This document shows, piece by piece, positions 7,922 to 18,749 of a stretch of DNA of 64,000 nt. Under the pieces are notes generated by a model. It saw only the letters and a program-made list of their open reading frames with translations. It made no database searches and had not been told where the DNA came from. The translations under genes were made by a program, and so were the position numbers. The stretch is from the NCBI RefSeq assembly GCF_004917075.1, contig NZ_SSYB01000002.1, positions 145,765 to 209,764 of the forward strand. Reading direction: 5' to 3'. Origin of the DNA: Geomonas edaphica (lineage in GTDB: Bacteria; Desulfobacterota; Desulfuromonadia; Geobacterales; Geobacteraceae). How positions within the stretch are numbered: position 1 is the stretch's first letter; each line of letters begins with the position of its first letter.

Positions 7922-10825
7922 ATGAGCAAAACCCGCGTATATGAGTTAGCGGCACAGATGGGGATCGAAAACAAGGAGCTTATGGCAAGACTTGCCGAGG
8001 CAGGCGTGCAGGTCAAAAACCATATGGCTGTTCTTGAGGATTCGGATATCAAGGCGTTATCCGCCCCCGCGCACCCCCCCGTCAAAGAAGTTTCCCAGGA
8101 AGAGGTAAGGGTGAAACCGACCCTGATCCGCCGTCGTGCGAAGGCGGTTGAGCCTGAGGCCCAGGCGGCAGACGAGCCGGCCGAGCCGGTCAAGGAGGAG
8201 GCACCCCAGCCGGCGCCCCCCGAGAAGGCACCGGTGGAAGAGGCGCCCAAGCGTCCGGAACCGGTCCGCGCGAGGATCATCGAGGCGGCTCCCGCTCCGA
8301 AGCCGGCTGCGGCGAAGGCCGAGGCCCCGGCCCCCCAGACTCCGGCGGTCAAGGAAGAGAAACCGGCGGCCGCAGCACCTGCCGCGCCCGCAGCACCGGA
8401 AAAGCCGGTCGTCGAGGCCCCGAAGGCGGAGGCGCCTGCTGCCCCCGCATCCGAGGCGCCGAAAGCCGAGCCCGCCAAGGTCGAAGCCCCGAAGGCTCCC
8501 GCCGCGGAAGCACCGGTTGCCGCCAAGGCGCCCGAGGCGCCCGCCGCCAAGGTGGTCGAGCCCGAGCCGGACAAGCCGACGGCAACCCGCGCGAGGATCC
8601 TCGGTCGCGTCGAGATCCCGATTCCGACCCAACGTCCGGCCGAGCGCCGCGAGTACCAGCGCCCCGCGCAGGGCGATCGTCCGGGGCAGCGTCCCGGCAT
8701 GCCGCGCGGCGTGGAGCGTCCCGGCACCGAGCGTCCGGCACCGCGTCCCGGCGCAGGTCGTCCCGGCGAGCGTCCCCCCATGGGTGCGCGCCCCGATCGT
8801 CCGGCCCCCCTGGCCCCTGTCGAGCCGCCGCCGCTGCTGGACGATCGCGGTCGCAAGAGGGGAAAACCCGCTCCGGCGGGCGGCACCGATTTCGGCAAGA
8901 ACGCCAAGAAGGGCGGAGCTCCCGCAGGCAAGGGTAAAAAAGAGAACTTCAAGGACCTTCTGGACAAACGCGAGCGGGTTTTCGAGCCCGGGCCGCGCTC
9001 CAAGGGTAAGAAAGGGAGGTACGCCGAGAAGGTTCAGGTCGGCAAGAAGACCGAGATCACGGTACCGAAGGCGATCAAGAGGATCATCAGGATCAGCGAG
9101 TCCATCACCGTGGGCGAGCTGGCCAAGCGCATGGGGATCAAGGCTACCGACCTGATCCGCGCCCTCATGAAGCTCGGTGTGATGGCGACCATCAACCACC
9201 CGCTCGACTTCGACACCGCGACCCTTCTGGCCACCGATTTCGGCTACGAGATCGAGAACGTGGCGCTCGACGTGGACGAACTCCTCGAGGCGGAGCCGGA
9301 TGCGCCGGAAGCGATGCAGAAGCGTCCGCCGGTCGTCACCATCATGGGTCACGTCGACCACGGCAAGACCTCGCTTCTTGACGCCATCCGCCAGGCCAAC
9401 GTAATTGCCGGCGAGGCCGGTGGCATCACCCAGCACATCGGCGCCTACGACGTGGAACTCAAGGGACAGAAGATCACCTTCCTCGATACCCCGGGCCACG
9501 AGGCGTTCACCGCGATGCGCGCCAGGGGGGCCAAGGTCACCGACATCGTCATCCTGGTGGTTGCTGCCGACGACGGCGTCATGCCGCAGACCCGCGAGGC
9601 GGTCAACCACTCTAAGGCTGCAGGCGTTCCGATCATCGTCGCCATCAACAAGATCGACAAGCCCGAGGCCAACCCGAGCAAGGTGAAGCAGGAACTGATG
9701 GAGTTCGGCCTGGTTTCCGAGGAATGGGGTGGCGAGACCATCTTCGTCGAGGTCTCCGCGAAGAAACACATCAACCTCGAGTCGCTGCTCGAGATGGTTC
9801 TTCTGCAGGCCGACGTCCTCGAGCTCAAGGCGAACCCGGACAAGACCGCCCGCGGCACCGTGGTCGAGGCGAAACTCGACAAGGGGCGCGGCCCGGTAGC
9901 GACCGTCCTGGTCCAGGAAGGAACCCTGAAGGCGGGCGATTACTTCGTGGCCGGCATTCACTTTGGCCGCGTGCGCGCCATGCAAAACGACCGGGGCGAG
10001 AAGGTCAACGCCGCCGGCCCGGCCATGCCGGTCGAGGTCATCGGCTTCAACGGCGTGCCTGACGCAGGCGATATCTTCGTTGCCATGAACGACGAGAAAC
10101 AGGCGAAGGAGATCGCAAACCACCGCCAGATGAAGCTGCGCGAGTCCGAACTCGCCAAGCACAGCAAGCTCTCCCTGGAGCAGCTCTACGAGAAGATCCA
10201 GAAGGGCGAGGTCAAGGACCTCAACACCATCGTCAAGGGCGACGTGCAGGGCTCCGTCGAGGCGGTTGCCGAGTCCCTCCGGAAACTCACCACGGATGCC
10301 ATCCGTCTCAACGTGCTGCACGCCTCCGTCGGCGCCATCACCGAGACCGACGTCAACCTGGCCAGCGCCTCTAACGCCATCATCTTGGGCTTCAACGTCC
10401 GTCCCGAGGTCAAGGCGGCGGCACTCGCCGAGAAGGAAGGGGTCGACGTCAGGCTCTACAACATCATCTACGACGCGGTGGACGACATCAAGAAGGCGAT
10501 GGAAGGTCTCCTCGAGCCGACCTTCAAGGAGAAATACCTGGGTCGCGCCGAGATCCGCGAGGTGTTCTCGGTGCCCAAGGCCGGCATGGTCGCGGGTTCC
10601 TACGTCACCGATGGCAAGATCATCAGGAACGCACAGGTACGCCTGCTGCGCGACAACGTGGTGATCTTCGAAGGCAAGCTCGGCAGCCTGCGCCGCTTCA
10701 AGGACGACGTGAAGGAAGTCGCCACCGGCTACGAGTGCGGCATGTCGCTTGAGAACTACAACGATCTCAAGATCGGCGACATCTTCGAGTGCTTCGAGAT
10801 GGAGAAGGTAGCCGGCAAGCTGTAA
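7922..10825 (+). CDS. infB: Translation initiation factor IF-2
   Basis: This 967-residue GTPase places initiator tRNA on the 30S subunit. An IF2_N domain (1-~50) is followed by a long Ala/Pro/Lys/Glu-rich linker (~60-220) and an Arg/Pro/Gly-rich segment (~235-300). A second IF2_N-like domain (~390-450) precedes the G domain, whose G1 is GHVDHGKTS near residue 475; later motifs are DTPGHEAF and NKIDKPEAN. The C-terminal domains bind fMet-tRNA. It directly abuts the YlxR/YlxQ gene. Length is typical for the long delta-proteobacterial form. Confidence 0.97.
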   Translation: MSKTRVYELAAQMGIENKELMARLAEAGVQVKNHMAVLEDSDIKALSAPAHPPVKEVSQEEVRVKPTLIRRRAKAVEPEAQAADEPAEPVKEEAPQPAPPEKAPVEEAPKRPEPVRARIIEAAPAPKPAAAKAEAPAPQTPAVKEEKPAAAAPAAPAAPEKPVVEAPKAEAPAAPASEAPKAEPAKVEAPKAPAAEAPVAAKAPEAPAAKVVEPEPDKPTATRARILGRVEIPIPTQRPAERREYQRPAQGDRPGQRPGMPRGVERPGTERPAPRPGAGRPGERPPMGARPDRPAPLAPVEPPPLLDDRGRKRGKPAPAGGTDFGKNAKKGGAPAGKGKKENFKDLLDKRERVFEPGPRSKGKKGRYAEKVQVGKKTEITVPKAIKRIIRISESITVGELAKRMGIKATDLIRALMKLGVMATINHPLDFDTATLLATDFGYEIENVALDVDELLEAEPDAPEAMQKRPPVVTIMGHVDHGKTSLLDAIRQANVIAGEAGGITQHIGAYDVELKGQKITFLDTPGHEAFTAMRARGAKVTDIVILVVAADDGVMPQTREAVNHSKAAGVPIIVAINKIDKPEANPSKVKQELMEFGLVSEEWGGETIFVEVSAKKHINLESLLEMVLLQADVLELKANPDKTARGTVVEAKLDKGRGPVATVLVQEGTLKAGDYFVAGIHFGRVRAMQNDRGEKVNAAGPAMPVEVIGFNGVPDAGDIFVAMNDEKQAKEIANHRQMKLRESELAKHSKLSLEQLYEKIQKGEVKDLNTIVKGDVQGSVEAVAESLRKLTTDAIRLNVLHASVGAITETDVNLASASNAIILGFNVRPEVKAAALAEKEGVDVRLYNIIYDAVDDIKKAMEGLLEPTFKEKYLGRAEIREVFSVPKAGMVAGSYVTDGKIIRNAQVRLLRDNVVIFEGKLGSLRRFKDDVKEVATGYECGMSLENYNDLKIGDIFECFEMEKVAGKL

Positions 10826-10836
10826 GAAAAAAACAC

Positions 10837-10890
10837 GGGGAGAGCGGCGTCCCGCGTCCGGCATCCCGGCCCGCGGAAGGCCCTCTCCCC
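10837..10890 (+). other. Long inverted repeat between infB and rbfA
   Basis: GGGGAGAG (10837-10844) pairs with CTCTCCCC (10883-10890) around a GC-rich 38-base loop that can itself pair. There is no T-run, so this looks like an intra-operon RNA structure or processing site rather than a terminator. Confidence 0.45.
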
Positions 10891-10920
10891 TTAATCGTTT
10901 CACGACAAGAGAGAAAGAAC

Positions 10921-11280
10921 ATGGTAAAGCGTTCCGACAAGGTTGCCGAAGAGATCCACAAGATCATCTCCGAGCTGCTCATAAAGGGTCTCAAGGACCC
11001 GCGCGTAGGCTTCCTCACCATCACCGGCGTGAAGGTGACCCCCGACCTCAGGCAGGCCACCGTCTACTTCACCGTGCACGGCGACGACGCCGCGAAGACG
11101 AACAGCGAGGCGGGACTAAACTCCGCCAAAGGGTTCATCCGCAAGGAGATCGGCCAGGCCCTGAAGCTGCGTTTCACCCCCGAAATCACGTTCAAGTACG
11201 ACACCTCCCTGGATTACGGCCAGCATATCGAATCGATTCTGAAGGAGATAGGGGCTAAGGATGACGGCGACAACAGCTGA
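10921..11280 (+). CDS. rbfA: Ribosome-binding factor A
   Basis: This 119-residue KH-fold protein matures the 30S subunit (16S rRNA 5' end). It shows the RbfA hallmarks: KRSDKVAEEIHKIISELL, KDPRVGFLTITGVKVTPDLRQATVYFTV and LRFTPEITFKYDTSLDYG. ATG 10921 follows GAGAGAAAG. The open frame upstream is the infB-rbfA spacer and is excluded. It overlaps the next gene, nrnA, by 20 bp, which suggests translational coupling. Confidence 0.95.
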   Translation: MVKRSDKVAEEIHKIISELLIKGLKDPRVGFLTITGVKVTPDLRQATVYFTVHGDDAAKTNSEAGLNSAKGFIRKEIGQALKLRFTPEITFKYDTSLDYGQHIESILKEIGAKDDGDNS

Positions 11281-12229
11281 GATTAAGCGGATAGTGGCGG
11301 AGATCGACCAGGCGCGGAGCTTTCTGATCACAAGCCACGAAAGTCCCGACCCCGACGCGGTCGGCTCCTCCCTGGCCCTGGCCAACTACCTGACCGCGCG
11401 CGGCAAGGACGTCACCGTCTACCTCTGCGATCCGGTCCCGGACAACTGCTCCTTTCTGCCTATGGCGGACCAGGTGTACGGGGAGATGCCGGAGCACGAC
11501 TTCGACGTCTGCTTCGTGCTCGACGTGGGCGAATTCCGCCGCTCCGGCAAGGCGGTAACCGAGAACAAGCGGGTCGGGCGTTTCATCAACGTGGACCATC
11601 ATCTCGGGTGCGAGAACTTCGGCGTCTGCAACCTGATCGACCCGAAGGCGAGCGCCACCGCGGCCCTCATCTACCGGATCATCAGGGCGGCGGGGGACGA
11701 GGTGGATTATCCCACCGCGCTCTGCATCTACACCGCCATCCTTTCCGACACCGGCAGCTTCCATTACTCGAACTCCGACCCCGAGTCCTTTGCCATCGCC
11801 GGCGAGATGATCGGCAAGGGGGTGAATGCCTGGAGCGTGAATGAGAACCTGTACGAGAGCGAGCCGCTGCAGAGGATCGCGCTTCTGGCCCTCGCCCTCT
11901 CCGACCTGACCGTTTCCCCTTCCGGCGAGTACGCCTCGGTCACCGTGACGCTCGACATGTACGGCAAGACCGGCGCCACCGCCCAGGACACCGACCGTTT
12001 CATCAACTACCCCCGCTCCATCAAGGGGGTGCAGGTGGCGCTCTTCTTCCGGCAGGTCGAGGAGGGGCTCTTCAAGGTCGGCTTCAGGTCCAAGGGGAAG
12101 GTGGACGTCTCCGCGGTATCCGCCTCCTTTGGCGGCGGCGGGCACCACAACGCCGCCGGGTGCATGGTGCGCGGCACGCTCGCCGAGGTCAAGGCGCAGG
12201 TCTTCGACCGGCTGGAGCAGATGCGCTGA
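11261..12229 (+). CDS. nrnA: DHH/DHHA1 phosphoesterase, NrnA-like oligoribonuclease / pAp phosphatase
   Basis: This 322-residue metal-dependent phosphoesterase degrades 2-5-nt RNAs and/or pAp. The DHH-domain motifs are SHESPDPDAVGS (residues 25-36), VLDVGE (~87-92), VDHH (the DHH signature, ~115) and LSDTGSF (~164). The C-terminal DHHA1 domain has the GGGGHHNAAG substrate-binding loop. It starts inside rbfA and its stop overlaps the truB ATG (ATGA at 12227-12231). Its place in a translation/RNA operon with pnp fits a role in finishing RNA decay. Confidence 0.9.
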   Translation: MTATTAEIKRIVAEIDQARSFLITSHESPDPDAVGSSLALANYLTARGKDVTVYLCDPVPDNCSFLPMADQVYGEMPEHDFDVCFVLDVGEFRRSGKAVTENKRVGRFINVDHHLGCENFGVCNLIDPKASATAALIYRIIRAAGDEVDYPTALCIYTAILSDTGSFHYSNSDPESFAIAGEMIGKGVNAWSVNENLYESEPLQRIALLALALSDLTVSPSGEYASVTVTLDMYGKTGATAQDTDRFINYPRSIKGVQVALFFRQVEEGLFKVGFRSKGKVDVSAVSASFGGGGHHNAAGCMVRGTLAEVKAQVFDRLEQMR

Positions 12230-13116
12230 TGCTGAACGGCTTTTTCGTGATCGACAAGCCAGCCGGTGTCACATCCCATGACATCGTGTCGAAGGTCCGC
12301 CGCGCCATCAACCAGAAGAAGGTTGGGCACACGGGAACCCTCGATCCCTTCGCGACCGGTGTGCTTCCCGTTGCGGTGGGGGAGGGGACCAAGGCGATCC
12401 AGTTCCTCGACGAGTCCGAGAAGGAGTACCGGGCGGTGCTTAGACTCGGCATCGCCACCGACACCCAGGACCTCACCGGGGAGGTGATCGCGGAAAGGGA
12501 GTGGTCACATCTCTCGCCCGCGGACCTGGAAGGGATCGTGCCGCGGTTTCTCGGCCTCCAGAAGCAGCTCCCGCCGATGTTCTCCGCTATCAAGCAGGGG
12601 GGCGTGCCGCTTTACAAGCTGGCGAGAAAGGGTATCGAGGTGGAGCGCGAGGAGCGCGAGGTGGAGATCCACTCGCTCACCTTCGAATGGATCCGTCTAC
12701 CCGAGGCCTGCTTCACGGTGCGCTGCTCGCGCGGCACCTACGTCAGGACCCTTGCCTGCGATATTGGCGAGGCGCTCGGGTGCGGCGCGCATCTTCTGGA
12801 GTTGCGGCGCACGGAAAGCGGCCTTTTCAAAGAGGCGGACGCCATCACCATCGACGCGCTCGCCGCGGCGGCCGACCAGCAGGCGCTTATTTTGCCCCTG
12901 GACCGGGCGCTCGATCACCTGAGGCGCCTGCAGCTCACCGAGGCAGGGGGGCGCAAGGTCGGTAACGGCGTGGTGCCGGGAGATGGGGAGTTCGTCGAGG
13001 CGCCCGGCCTGCTTCAGGACGGCGAGCAGGTGCGACTCTATCTGGGTGAGCGTTTTCTAGCAGTGGCTTGCCACGACCGGCTCAAAGGGCTGCGTCTCAT
13101 GCGTGTATTCAATTAG
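12229..13116 (+). CDS. truB: tRNA pseudouridine(55) synthase TruB
   Basis: This 295-residue enzyme makes pseudouridine 55 in the T-loop of tRNAs. It has the TruB signature GHTGTLDPFATGVLP, with catalytic Asp39, and the YRAVLRLGIATDTQDLTGEV and RCSRGTYVRTLACDIG segments. ATG 12229 overlaps the nrnA stop. The C-terminal ~60 residues are a PUA-like extension. It is followed by rpsO after a 139-bp gap. Confidence 0.95.
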   Translation: MLNGFFVIDKPAGVTSHDIVSKVRRAINQKKVGHTGTLDPFATGVLPVAVGEGTKAIQFLDESEKEYRAVLRLGIATDTQDLTGEVIAEREWSHLSPADLEGIVPRFLGLQKQLPPMFSAIKQGGVPLYKLARKGIEVEREEREVEIHSLTFEWIRLPEACFTVRCSRGTYVRTLACDIGEALGCGAHLLELRRTESGLFKEADAITIDALAAAADQQALILPLDRALDHLRRLQLTEAGGRKVGNGVVPGDGEFVEAPGLLQDGEQVRLYLGERFLAVACHDRLKGLRLMRVFN

Positions 13117-13255
13117 TATTCCTTCTTTACACGTACCTGCTTTTGTGGTAAGAGTTGAAGGTCTTGATCTATGCCGTGGCCTTGGGACTGCGGGAAGGCA
13201 TAAAAGTACATAAATAAAAGCACTAACAATTAAGATGGGAAGGGGGTGTAACCAC

Positions 13256-13522
13256 ATGCTGCAAACGGAAAAGAAGCAGGAAATCATCACAGCTCATAAG
13301 CTGCACGATTCCGACACGGGTTCGCCGGAAGTGCAGATTGCAATTCTTTCGGAGCGTATCACCTATCTGACTGAGCACTTCAAGACTCACAAGAAGGATC
13401 ATCACAGCCGTCGCGGTCTGCTGAAGATCGTCGGTCAGAGAAGGGGTCTGCTTGACTACCTGAAGAAGAAGGATGTAGAGCGCTACAAGGCGATCATCGC
13501 CAAGCTCGGCATCAGAAGGTAA
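13256..13522 (+). CDS. rpsO: 30S ribosomal protein S15
   Basis: This 88-residue protein binds 16S rRNA early in 30S assembly. It matches S15 throughout ([57 protein letters not shown]). ATG 13256 is preceded by AAGGGGGTG. The alternative upstream ATG 13235 would add seven residues not found in S15. It is followed by a terminator and then pnp, the widely conserved rpsO-pnp order. Confidence 0.97.
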   Translation: MLQTEKKQEIITAHKLHDSDTGSPEVQIAILSERITYLTEHFKTHKKDHHSRRGLLKIVGQRRGLLDYLKKKDVERYKAIIAKLGIRR

Positions 13523-13560
13523 AAAAAGGCAGTATACCTCCAGGGGTATATTGCCTTTCC
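13523..13560 (+). terminator. Hairpin terminator after rpsO
   Basis: GGCAGTATACC pairs with GGTATATTGCC (one G-U pair) around a short loop, flanked by seven A upstream and TTTCC downstream, right after the rpsO stop. Confidence 0.8.
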
Positions 13561-13573
13561 TCTTTCATCTTGT

Positions 13574-13597
13574 AAGGGCCTTTGTGCCCTTTTCTTT
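13574..13597 (+). terminator. Second hairpin with T-rich tail in the rpsO-pnp gap
   Basis: AAGGGC / GCCCTT with a 6-base loop, then TTCTTT. It is weaker than the first hairpin. It may be a back-up terminator or an element of the pnp leader. Confidence 0.5.
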
Positions 13598-13617
13598 GTT
13601 GGGGGCGTGGATAAAAC

Positions 13618-13655
13618 CGTCCTGCGGCAGGCTCGTGCCGGCAGGACGCTTTTCT
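13618..13655 (+). promoter_or_regulatory. Stem-loop in the pnp leader
   Basis: CGTCCTGC (13618-13625) pairs with GCAGGACG (13641-13648), with an inner GGCA/TGCC stem, then CTTTTCTC. In enterobacteria, a leader stem-loop before pnp is cut by RNase III for autoregulation. This hairpin sits in the equivalent place 48 bp before the start; function here is inference. Confidence 0.5.
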
Positions 13656-13702
13656 CGGCGGCCCCAACACCAACCGAAGCACCAATAATGGAGGCCGTAA
13701 CA

Positions 13703-15793
13703 ATGGTACATACCGTACAGGCGGAATGCTGTGGCAAGACAATCACCATCGAAACAGGAAAGATCGCGAAGCAGGCAAGCGGCGCGGTCATGATCAAAAG
13801 CGGCGACACCATGGTCCTCGTGACCGCCGTCGCCATGAAAACCGCCAAGGAAGGGCAGGGCTTCTTCCCGCTCACCGTCAACTACCAGGAGAAGGCGTAC
13901 GCAGGCGGCCGCATCCCCGGCTCGTTCTTCAAGCGCGAGGGGCGTCCCTCCGACAGCGAGACCCTGACCTGCCGTCTCATCGACCGTCCGATCCGTCCGC
14001 TGTTCCCGGAAGGGTTCCTTAACGACACCCAGATCATGGCCACCGTCATGTCGGCGGACAAGGACCACGATCCCGGCATCCTCGCCATGATCGGCGCCTC
14101 CGCGGCACTCATGGTCTCCGACGCTCCCTTCGCCGGCCCGATCGCAGGCGTCAAGGTCGGGCGCGTGGACGGCAAGTTCATCGCGAACCCGACCGCCGAG
14201 CAGGAAGAGCAGAGCGATATGGAGATCGTGATCGCGGCCTCCAAGGACGCCATCCTGATGGTGGAAGGTAGCGCCTCCGAAGTCTCCGAGGATGATCTCC
14301 TCGAAGCGATCTTCTTCGGCAAGGAAGCGGTCCAGGGGATCCTTGCAGCACAGGAAGAGCTGGCTGCCAAGGTCGGCGTCGCAAAGCGCGACGTTCCGGC
14401 ACCGGTCGTGAACGAGGCGCTGAAAGCCCGCGTTGACGCACTCGCCAAGGAAGAGATGAAGGCTGCGGTTCGCATCAAGGCGAAGGGCGAGCGTCACGAC
14501 GCCATCGACGCCATCACCGAGAAGACCGTCGCGGCACTGGCCGGCGAGTTCGAAGGCTCCGAGAAAGAGGTCAAGGCCTTCATCGAGGACCTCGAGTACA
14601 ACCTCGTGCGCGAGCACATCATCAAGGACGGCTCCAGGATCGACGGCCGCGACACCAAGACCATCCGTAACATCGCCACCGAGGTAGGCTTCCTGCCGCG
14701 CGCCCACGGTTCCGCCCTGTTCACCCGCGGCGAGACCCAGTCCATCGTGGCCGCGACCCTCGGCACCTCGGTCGACGAGCAGCGCATCGACTCGCTCTAC
14801 GGCGATTCCAGGAAGAAGTTCCTCCTGCACTACAACTTCCCGCCGTACTCCGTCGGCGAGACCAGCTTCCGCCTCGCCCCGGGGCGCCGCGAAATCGGCC
14901 ACGGCATGCTGGCCGAGCGCGCGCTGCAGCAGGTGCTCCCGAAGCACGACGATTTCCCCTACACCATCCGCATCGTCTCGGACATCACCGAGAGCAACGG
15001 TTCCTCCTCCATGGCCACCGTCTGCGGCGGCTCCATGTCCATGATGGATGCCGGCATCCCGATCAAGGCACCGGTCGCGGGCATCGCCATGGGCCTCATC
15101 AAGGAAGGCGACGAGTACGCCATCCTCTCCGACATCCTCGGTGACGAAGACCACCTGGGCGACATGGACTTCAAAGTGGCCGGTACCGCCGAAGGCGTCA
15201 CCGCGCTGCAGATGGACATCAAGATCGGCGGCGTGACGCGCGAGATCATGGGTGCTGCACTGGCGCAGGCAAAAGCAGGCCGCGTGCACATCCTGGGCGA
15301 GATGGCCAAAACCCTCTCCACCTCGCGTGCCGACCTCTCCTCCTTCGCTCCGCGCATCACCACCATCTGGGTCAAGGTGGACAAGATCCGCGACGTCATC
15401 GGTTCCGGCGGCAAGAACATCAGGAGCGTCACCGAGGCAACCGGCGTCGCCATCGACATCGAGGACACCGGCAAGATCAACATCGCTTCCAACAACAAGG
15501 AAGCCTGCGACCTCGCCATCAAGATGATCAGGAACCTCACCGCCGAGGCCGAGGAAGGCAAGCTCTACATGGGCACCGTCAAGAAGATCATGGAGTTCGG
15601 CGCATTCGTCGAGATCTTCCCGGGAACCGACGGCCTGGTGCACGTCTCCGAGCTCGACACCGAGCGCGTGAAGAACGTGAGCGACATCCTCAAAGAAGGG
15701 GACAAGGTGCTGGTGAAGTGCATCGGCATCGACAAACAGGGCAAGATCAAGCTCTCCCGTAAAGAGGCTCTGGGCCAGACCTTCACCGAATAA
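13703..15793 (+). CDS. pnp: Polyribonucleotide nucleotidyltransferase (PNPase)
   Basis: This 696-residue phosphorolytic 3'-5' exoribonuclease belongs to the RNA-decay machinery. Two RNase PH-like domains (first half with [34 protein letters not shown]; second with [18 protein letters not shown] [16 protein letters not shown]) flank the alpha-helical linker. They are followed by KH ([16 protein letters not shown]) and S1 ([28 protein letters not shown]) domains. I chose ATG 13703 with GGAGG about 8 bases upstream. The open frame reaches 32 codons further up, but that part overlaps the leader hairpin and is not family-like. Confidence 0.96.
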   Translation: MVHTVQAECCGKTITIETGKIAKQASGAVMIKSGDTMVLVTAVAMKTAKEGQGFFPLTVNYQEKAYAGGRIPGSFFKREGRPSDSETLTCRLIDRPIRPLFPEGFLNDTQIMATVMSADKDHDPGILAMIGASAALMVSDAPFAGPIAGVKVGRVDGKFIANPTAEQEEQSDMEIVIAASKDAILMVEGSASEVSEDDLLEAIFFGKEAVQGILAAQEELAAKVGVAKRDVPAPVVNEALKARVDALAKEEMKAAVRIKAKGERHDAIDAITEKTVAALAGEFEGSEKEVKAFIEDLEYNLVREHIIKDGSRIDGRDTKTIRNIATEVGFLPRAHGSALFTRGETQSIVAATLGTSVDEQRIDSLYGDSRKKFLLHYNFPPYSVGETSFRLAPGRREIGHGMLAERALQQVLPKHDDFPYTIRIVSDITESNGSSSMATVCGGSMSMMDAGIPIKAPVAGIAMGLIKEGDEYAILSDILGDEDHLGDMDFKVAGTAEGVTALQMDIKIGGVTREIMGAALAQAKAGRVHILGEMAKTLSTSRADLSSFAPRITTIWVKVDKIRDVIGSGGKNIRSVTEATGVAIDIEDTGKINIASNNKEACDLAIKMIRNLTAEAEEGKLYMGTVKKIMEFGAFVEIFPGTDGLVHVSELDTERVKNVSDILKEGDKVLVKCIGIDKQGKIKLSRKEALGQTFTE

Positions 15794-15846
15794 CATCTCT
15801 CATGTGAGAGCTGGCAATTTTCGGCTTTCCCGGTATAGTTCTAGCC

Positions 15847-17103
15847 ATGATTAAAAAGACCACCCTAAATAACGGGATACGCGTCATTACCGAGCGTATC
15901 CCGTACGCAAACTCCGTCTCCATAGGAATCTGGGTCGCCAACGGCTCCCGCCACGAACGGCGGGAGTCAAACGGCGTCGCCCACTTCATCGAGCATCTCC
16001 TCTTTAAAGGCACCGAACGCCGTTCCTCATTGGACATCGCCCGCGAGATCGACTCGGTGGGTGGCGTCCTGAACGCCTTCACCAGCCGCGAGTACGTCTG
16101 CTACTACGCGAAGGTGCTGGATAAGTTCCTACCGCGTGCCGTCGACCTTCTGACCGACATCTTCCTTCATTCCGTCTTCGATGACGAAGAGATCGAAAAG
16201 GAGCGCCGCGTGGTGCTCCAGGAGATCAACATGATGGAGGACACCCCGGACGACCTGATCCACGACCTCTTCCACCAGCATTTCTGGAAGGGGCACCCGC
16301 TGGGGATGTCGATCCTGGGCGATGCCGAAAGCGTCACCGGGCTTTCACGCGATGCCATCATCGCCTACAAGGACAAGATGTACCGTGCCGACGACATCAT
16401 CGTCACAGCGGCCGGTAACGTCAACCACGACAAGCTCACCGTGCTCCTCGAGGAATTCTTGAACGGCGTCGAGCCGGGGCACGGCCGGAGCGAGTCCGTC
16501 CCCCCCGTGTACGAGCGCCGGATCGAGCTGGTCGAGAAGGACCTGGAGCAGATCCACGTCTGCCTTGGCCTCAAGGGGGTGCAGCAAAGCCACCCGCAGC
16601 GCTACGATGCCTTCATCATGAACGCCATTCTTGGCGGCTCCATGAGTTCGCGCCTCTTCCAGGAGGTACGCGAGAAGAGCGGTCTTGCCTACTCGGTCTA
16701 CTCCTACATAGCCTCCCATGCCGATGCCGGTTCGCTCGTGGTGTACGCCGGTGCGAGCCCGGAAAACGCTAAGGAGCTTCTCGAGATCATGCTGCGCGAG
16801 ATCGGCCGTTTCAAACGCGAGCCGGTCCCCATGGAGCAGCTCGAGGGGGCGCGCGAGCAGTTGAAGGGCAACCTGCTCCTGTCGTTGGAATCGAGCGACA
16901 ACCGCATGTCGCGCCTCGCGAAAAACGAGATCTACTTCGGTACGCCGCTGCCGCTGTCCGAGATCATGGAAGGGTTCGACCGCGTCACCTCCGAGAGCAT
17001 CCAGGAGCTCGCACAAGAGATACTGGACAACTCCGCGCTGACTCTGGTCATGCTGGGCCGGGTCGGTTCTCCCACCTTTGCCGACTCCGATATCAACGTT
17101 TGA
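15847..17103 (+). CDS. M16 family zinc peptidase (processing-peptidase-like)
   Basis: This 418-residue protein is an insulinase/pitrilysin-type protease of the small bacterial type resembling mitochondrial processing peptidase beta. The inverted zinc motif HFIEH is at residues 46-50, with the downstream Glu in the [19 protein letters not shown] region. The second, inactive domain includes the family's [21 protein letters not shown] motif. Its stop overlaps the dut start (ATGA). It usually sits after pnp and next to dut in this group. The substrate is unknown. Confidence 0.9.
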   Translation: MIKKTTLNNGIRVITERIPYANSVSIGIWVANGSRHERRESNGVAHFIEHLLFKGTERRSSLDIAREIDSVGGVLNAFTSREYVCYYAKVLDKFLPRAVDLLTDIFLHSVFDDEEIEKERRVVLQEINMMEDTPDDLIHDLFHQHFWKGHPLGMSILGDAESVTGLSRDAIIAYKDKMYRADDIIVTAAGNVNHDKLTVLLEEFLNGVEPGHGRSESVPPVYERRIELVEKDLEQIHVCLGLKGVQQSHPQRYDAFIMNAILGGSMSSRLFQEVREKSGLAYSVYSYIASHADAGSLVVYAGASPENAKELLEIMLREIGRFKREPVPMEQLEGAREQLKGNLLLSLESSDNRMSRLAKNEIYFGTPLPLSEIMEGFDRVTSESIQELAQEILDNSALTLVMLGRVGSPTFADSDINV

Positions 17104-17543
17104 TGAAAACCATACCCATCCGGATAAAGCGCCTGCGGTCGACCTCGCTTCCCTCTTACATGACCGAGCAGGCGGCGGGTGTCGATCTGCATGCCGCGCT
17201 CGATGAGGATTTCGTGCTGCATCCGGGCGAGCGCGCCCTGGTCCCGACGGGAATAGCCATCGAGATTCCACCCGGCATCGAGGCGCAGGTGAGACCCAGA
17301 AGCGGCCTGGCGCTCAGGCACGGCATCGCGCTGGTAAACTCGCCCGGTACCATCGACGCGGATTACCGCGGCGAGGTCGGGGTCATCGTTATTAACCACG
17401 GCAGCGAGCCTTTTACCGTAAAGCACGGCGAGCGCATCGCGCAGATGGTCTTTGCCCGTTGCGAGCGCGCCGAGTTCATCGAGGTGGACGAACTGGGCGA
17501 AACCGCCCGCGGCGCCGGCGGGTTCGGGCATACGGGCAGGTAG
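17103..17543 (+). CDS. dut: Deoxyuridine 5'-triphosphate nucleotidohydrolase
   Basis: This 146-residue dUTPase hydrolyses dUTP to dUMP, keeping uracil out of DNA. The five trimeric dUTPase motifs are present: [32 protein letters not shown] and the C-terminal GAGGFGHTG, which covers the active site. ATG 17103 overlaps the M16 stop; a TTG one codon earlier is unlikely. Length is standard. Confidence 0.96.
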   Translation: MKTIPIRIKRLRSTSLPSYMTEQAAGVDLHAALDEDFVLHPGERALVPTGIAIEIPPGIEAQVRPRSGLALRHGIALVNSPGTIDADYRGEVGVIVINHGSEPFTVKHGERIAQMVFARCERAEFIEVDELGETARGAGGFGHTGR

Positions 17544-17643
17544 ATCCATCGCCATTCATCCTTACGGAATATAACCCGCTTGCCGGCCTCCTCTGCCGGT
17601 AAGCCGCGTCACCCATTCTTAAACCACCTACGGGGGCACGCTT

Positions 17644-18747
17644 ATGAAAGATCCTCGCGTCAGACAATTCGCTGAAGTGCTGGTCAACTACTCGGGTCGC
17701 GTACAACCGGGCGACGTGGTGCTCATCTCCTGCGCCGGACTGGAAGGAACGCCGCTCGTGAAGGAGCTCTACGCCCTCTGCCTCGAAAAAGGGGCGAAGT
17801 ACGTCGAGTACGAGTTCAGCGTCCCCGAGATCGGGCGCCACTTCTACAACCTGGCCAGCGCCGACCAGCTCTCCTACTTCCCGCAGCACAAGCTCGACTT
17901 CATGAAACAGGTCGACGTCTACTTCGGTCTCTCCGCCGCCGACAACTCCATGGTGAACGCCAAGGCGAACCAGGCCAGCATGATCGCTTGGTCCAAGGTG
18001 GTGCGTCCCATCATCGACCAGCGCGTCAAAGGGACCCGCTGGGTGGTGACGCGCTACCCGACCCACGGTGCGGCCCAGGAAGCGCGCATGAGCCTCGAGG
18101 AGTACGAGGATTACCTCTTCGCCGCCTGCTGCATGGACTGGGAGGAGGAGTCGAGGAAACAGGACGCGCTGAAGGCCTGCGTCGATGCGGCCGACCGGGT
18201 GCACATCAAGGCCGCGGACACGGATCTCACCTTCAGCATCAAGGGGCTTCCCGGGATCAAGTGCGACGGGCGGCTGAACATCCCGGACGGCGAGGTGTTC
18301 ACCGCGCCGGTGCGCGATTCGGTGGAAGGGTACATCACCTACAACTGCCCGACCGTGTACCAGGGGAAGGAGTTCAACAACGTCCGCCTCGAGTTCGAGA
18401 AGGGGCGCATCGTAAGAGCGACCGCTCCCGGCATGGACGCGGAACTGAACCGCATCCTCGACACCGACGAGGGGGCGCGTTACGTGGGCGAGTTCGCCAT
18501 CGGCGTGAACCCGAACATCCGCGTGCCGATGCGCAACATCCTCTTCGACGAAAAGATCTTCGGATCGATTCACTTCACCCCCGGCCAGGCCTACGACGAG
18601 TGCGACAACGGCAACCGCTCCGCGGTGCACTGGGACATGGTGAAGATCCTCGTCGGCGACGGCGAGCTTTGGTTCGACGATATCCTGATCCAGAAGGACG
18701 GCCGTTTCGTGCACGAGTCGCTTCTGGGACTGAATCCCGAGGAATAG
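17644..18747 (+). CDS. M29 family aminopeptidase
   Basis: This 367-residue protein resembles thermophilic M29 metallo-aminopeptidases (AmpS/PepS type). Family features are RVQPGDVVLISC near the N-terminus, the Glu-containing RLNIPDGEVFTAP loop, the GYITYNCP segment and the HFTPGQAYDECDNGNRSAVHWDMVKIL region supplying metal ligands. M29 enzymes are cytoplasmic di-metal exopeptidases. It lies 100 bp after dut and 2 bp before the Sua5/YciO gene. Peptide specificity is unknown. Confidence 0.88.
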   Translation: MKDPRVRQFAEVLVNYSGRVQPGDVVLISCAGLEGTPLVKELYALCLEKGAKYVEYEFSVPEIGRHFYNLASADQLSYFPQHKLDFMKQVDVYFGLSAADNSMVNAKANQASMIAWSKVVRPIIDQRVKGTRWVVTRYPTHGAAQEARMSLEEYEDYLFAACCMDWEEESRKQDALKACVDAADRVHIKAADTDLTFSIKGLPGIKCDGRLNIPDGEVFTAPVRDSVEGYITYNCPTVYQGKEFNNVRLEFEKGRIVRATAPGMDAELNRILDTDEGARYVGEFAIGVNPNIRVPMRNILFDEKIFGSIHFTPGQAYDECDNGNRSAVHWDMVKILVGDGELWFDDILIQKDGRFVHESLLGLNPEE

Positions 18748-18749
18748 CC

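Noticed and set aside
8057..10903. 948-codon open frame antisense to infB
   Set aside because: High GC leaves long antisense frames open. The translation is His/Leu/Arg-rich without domains, while the plus strand is an unmistakable IF-2.
13565..15796. 743-codon open frame antisense to pnp
   Set aside because: Same composition artefact; the plus strand encodes complete PNPase.
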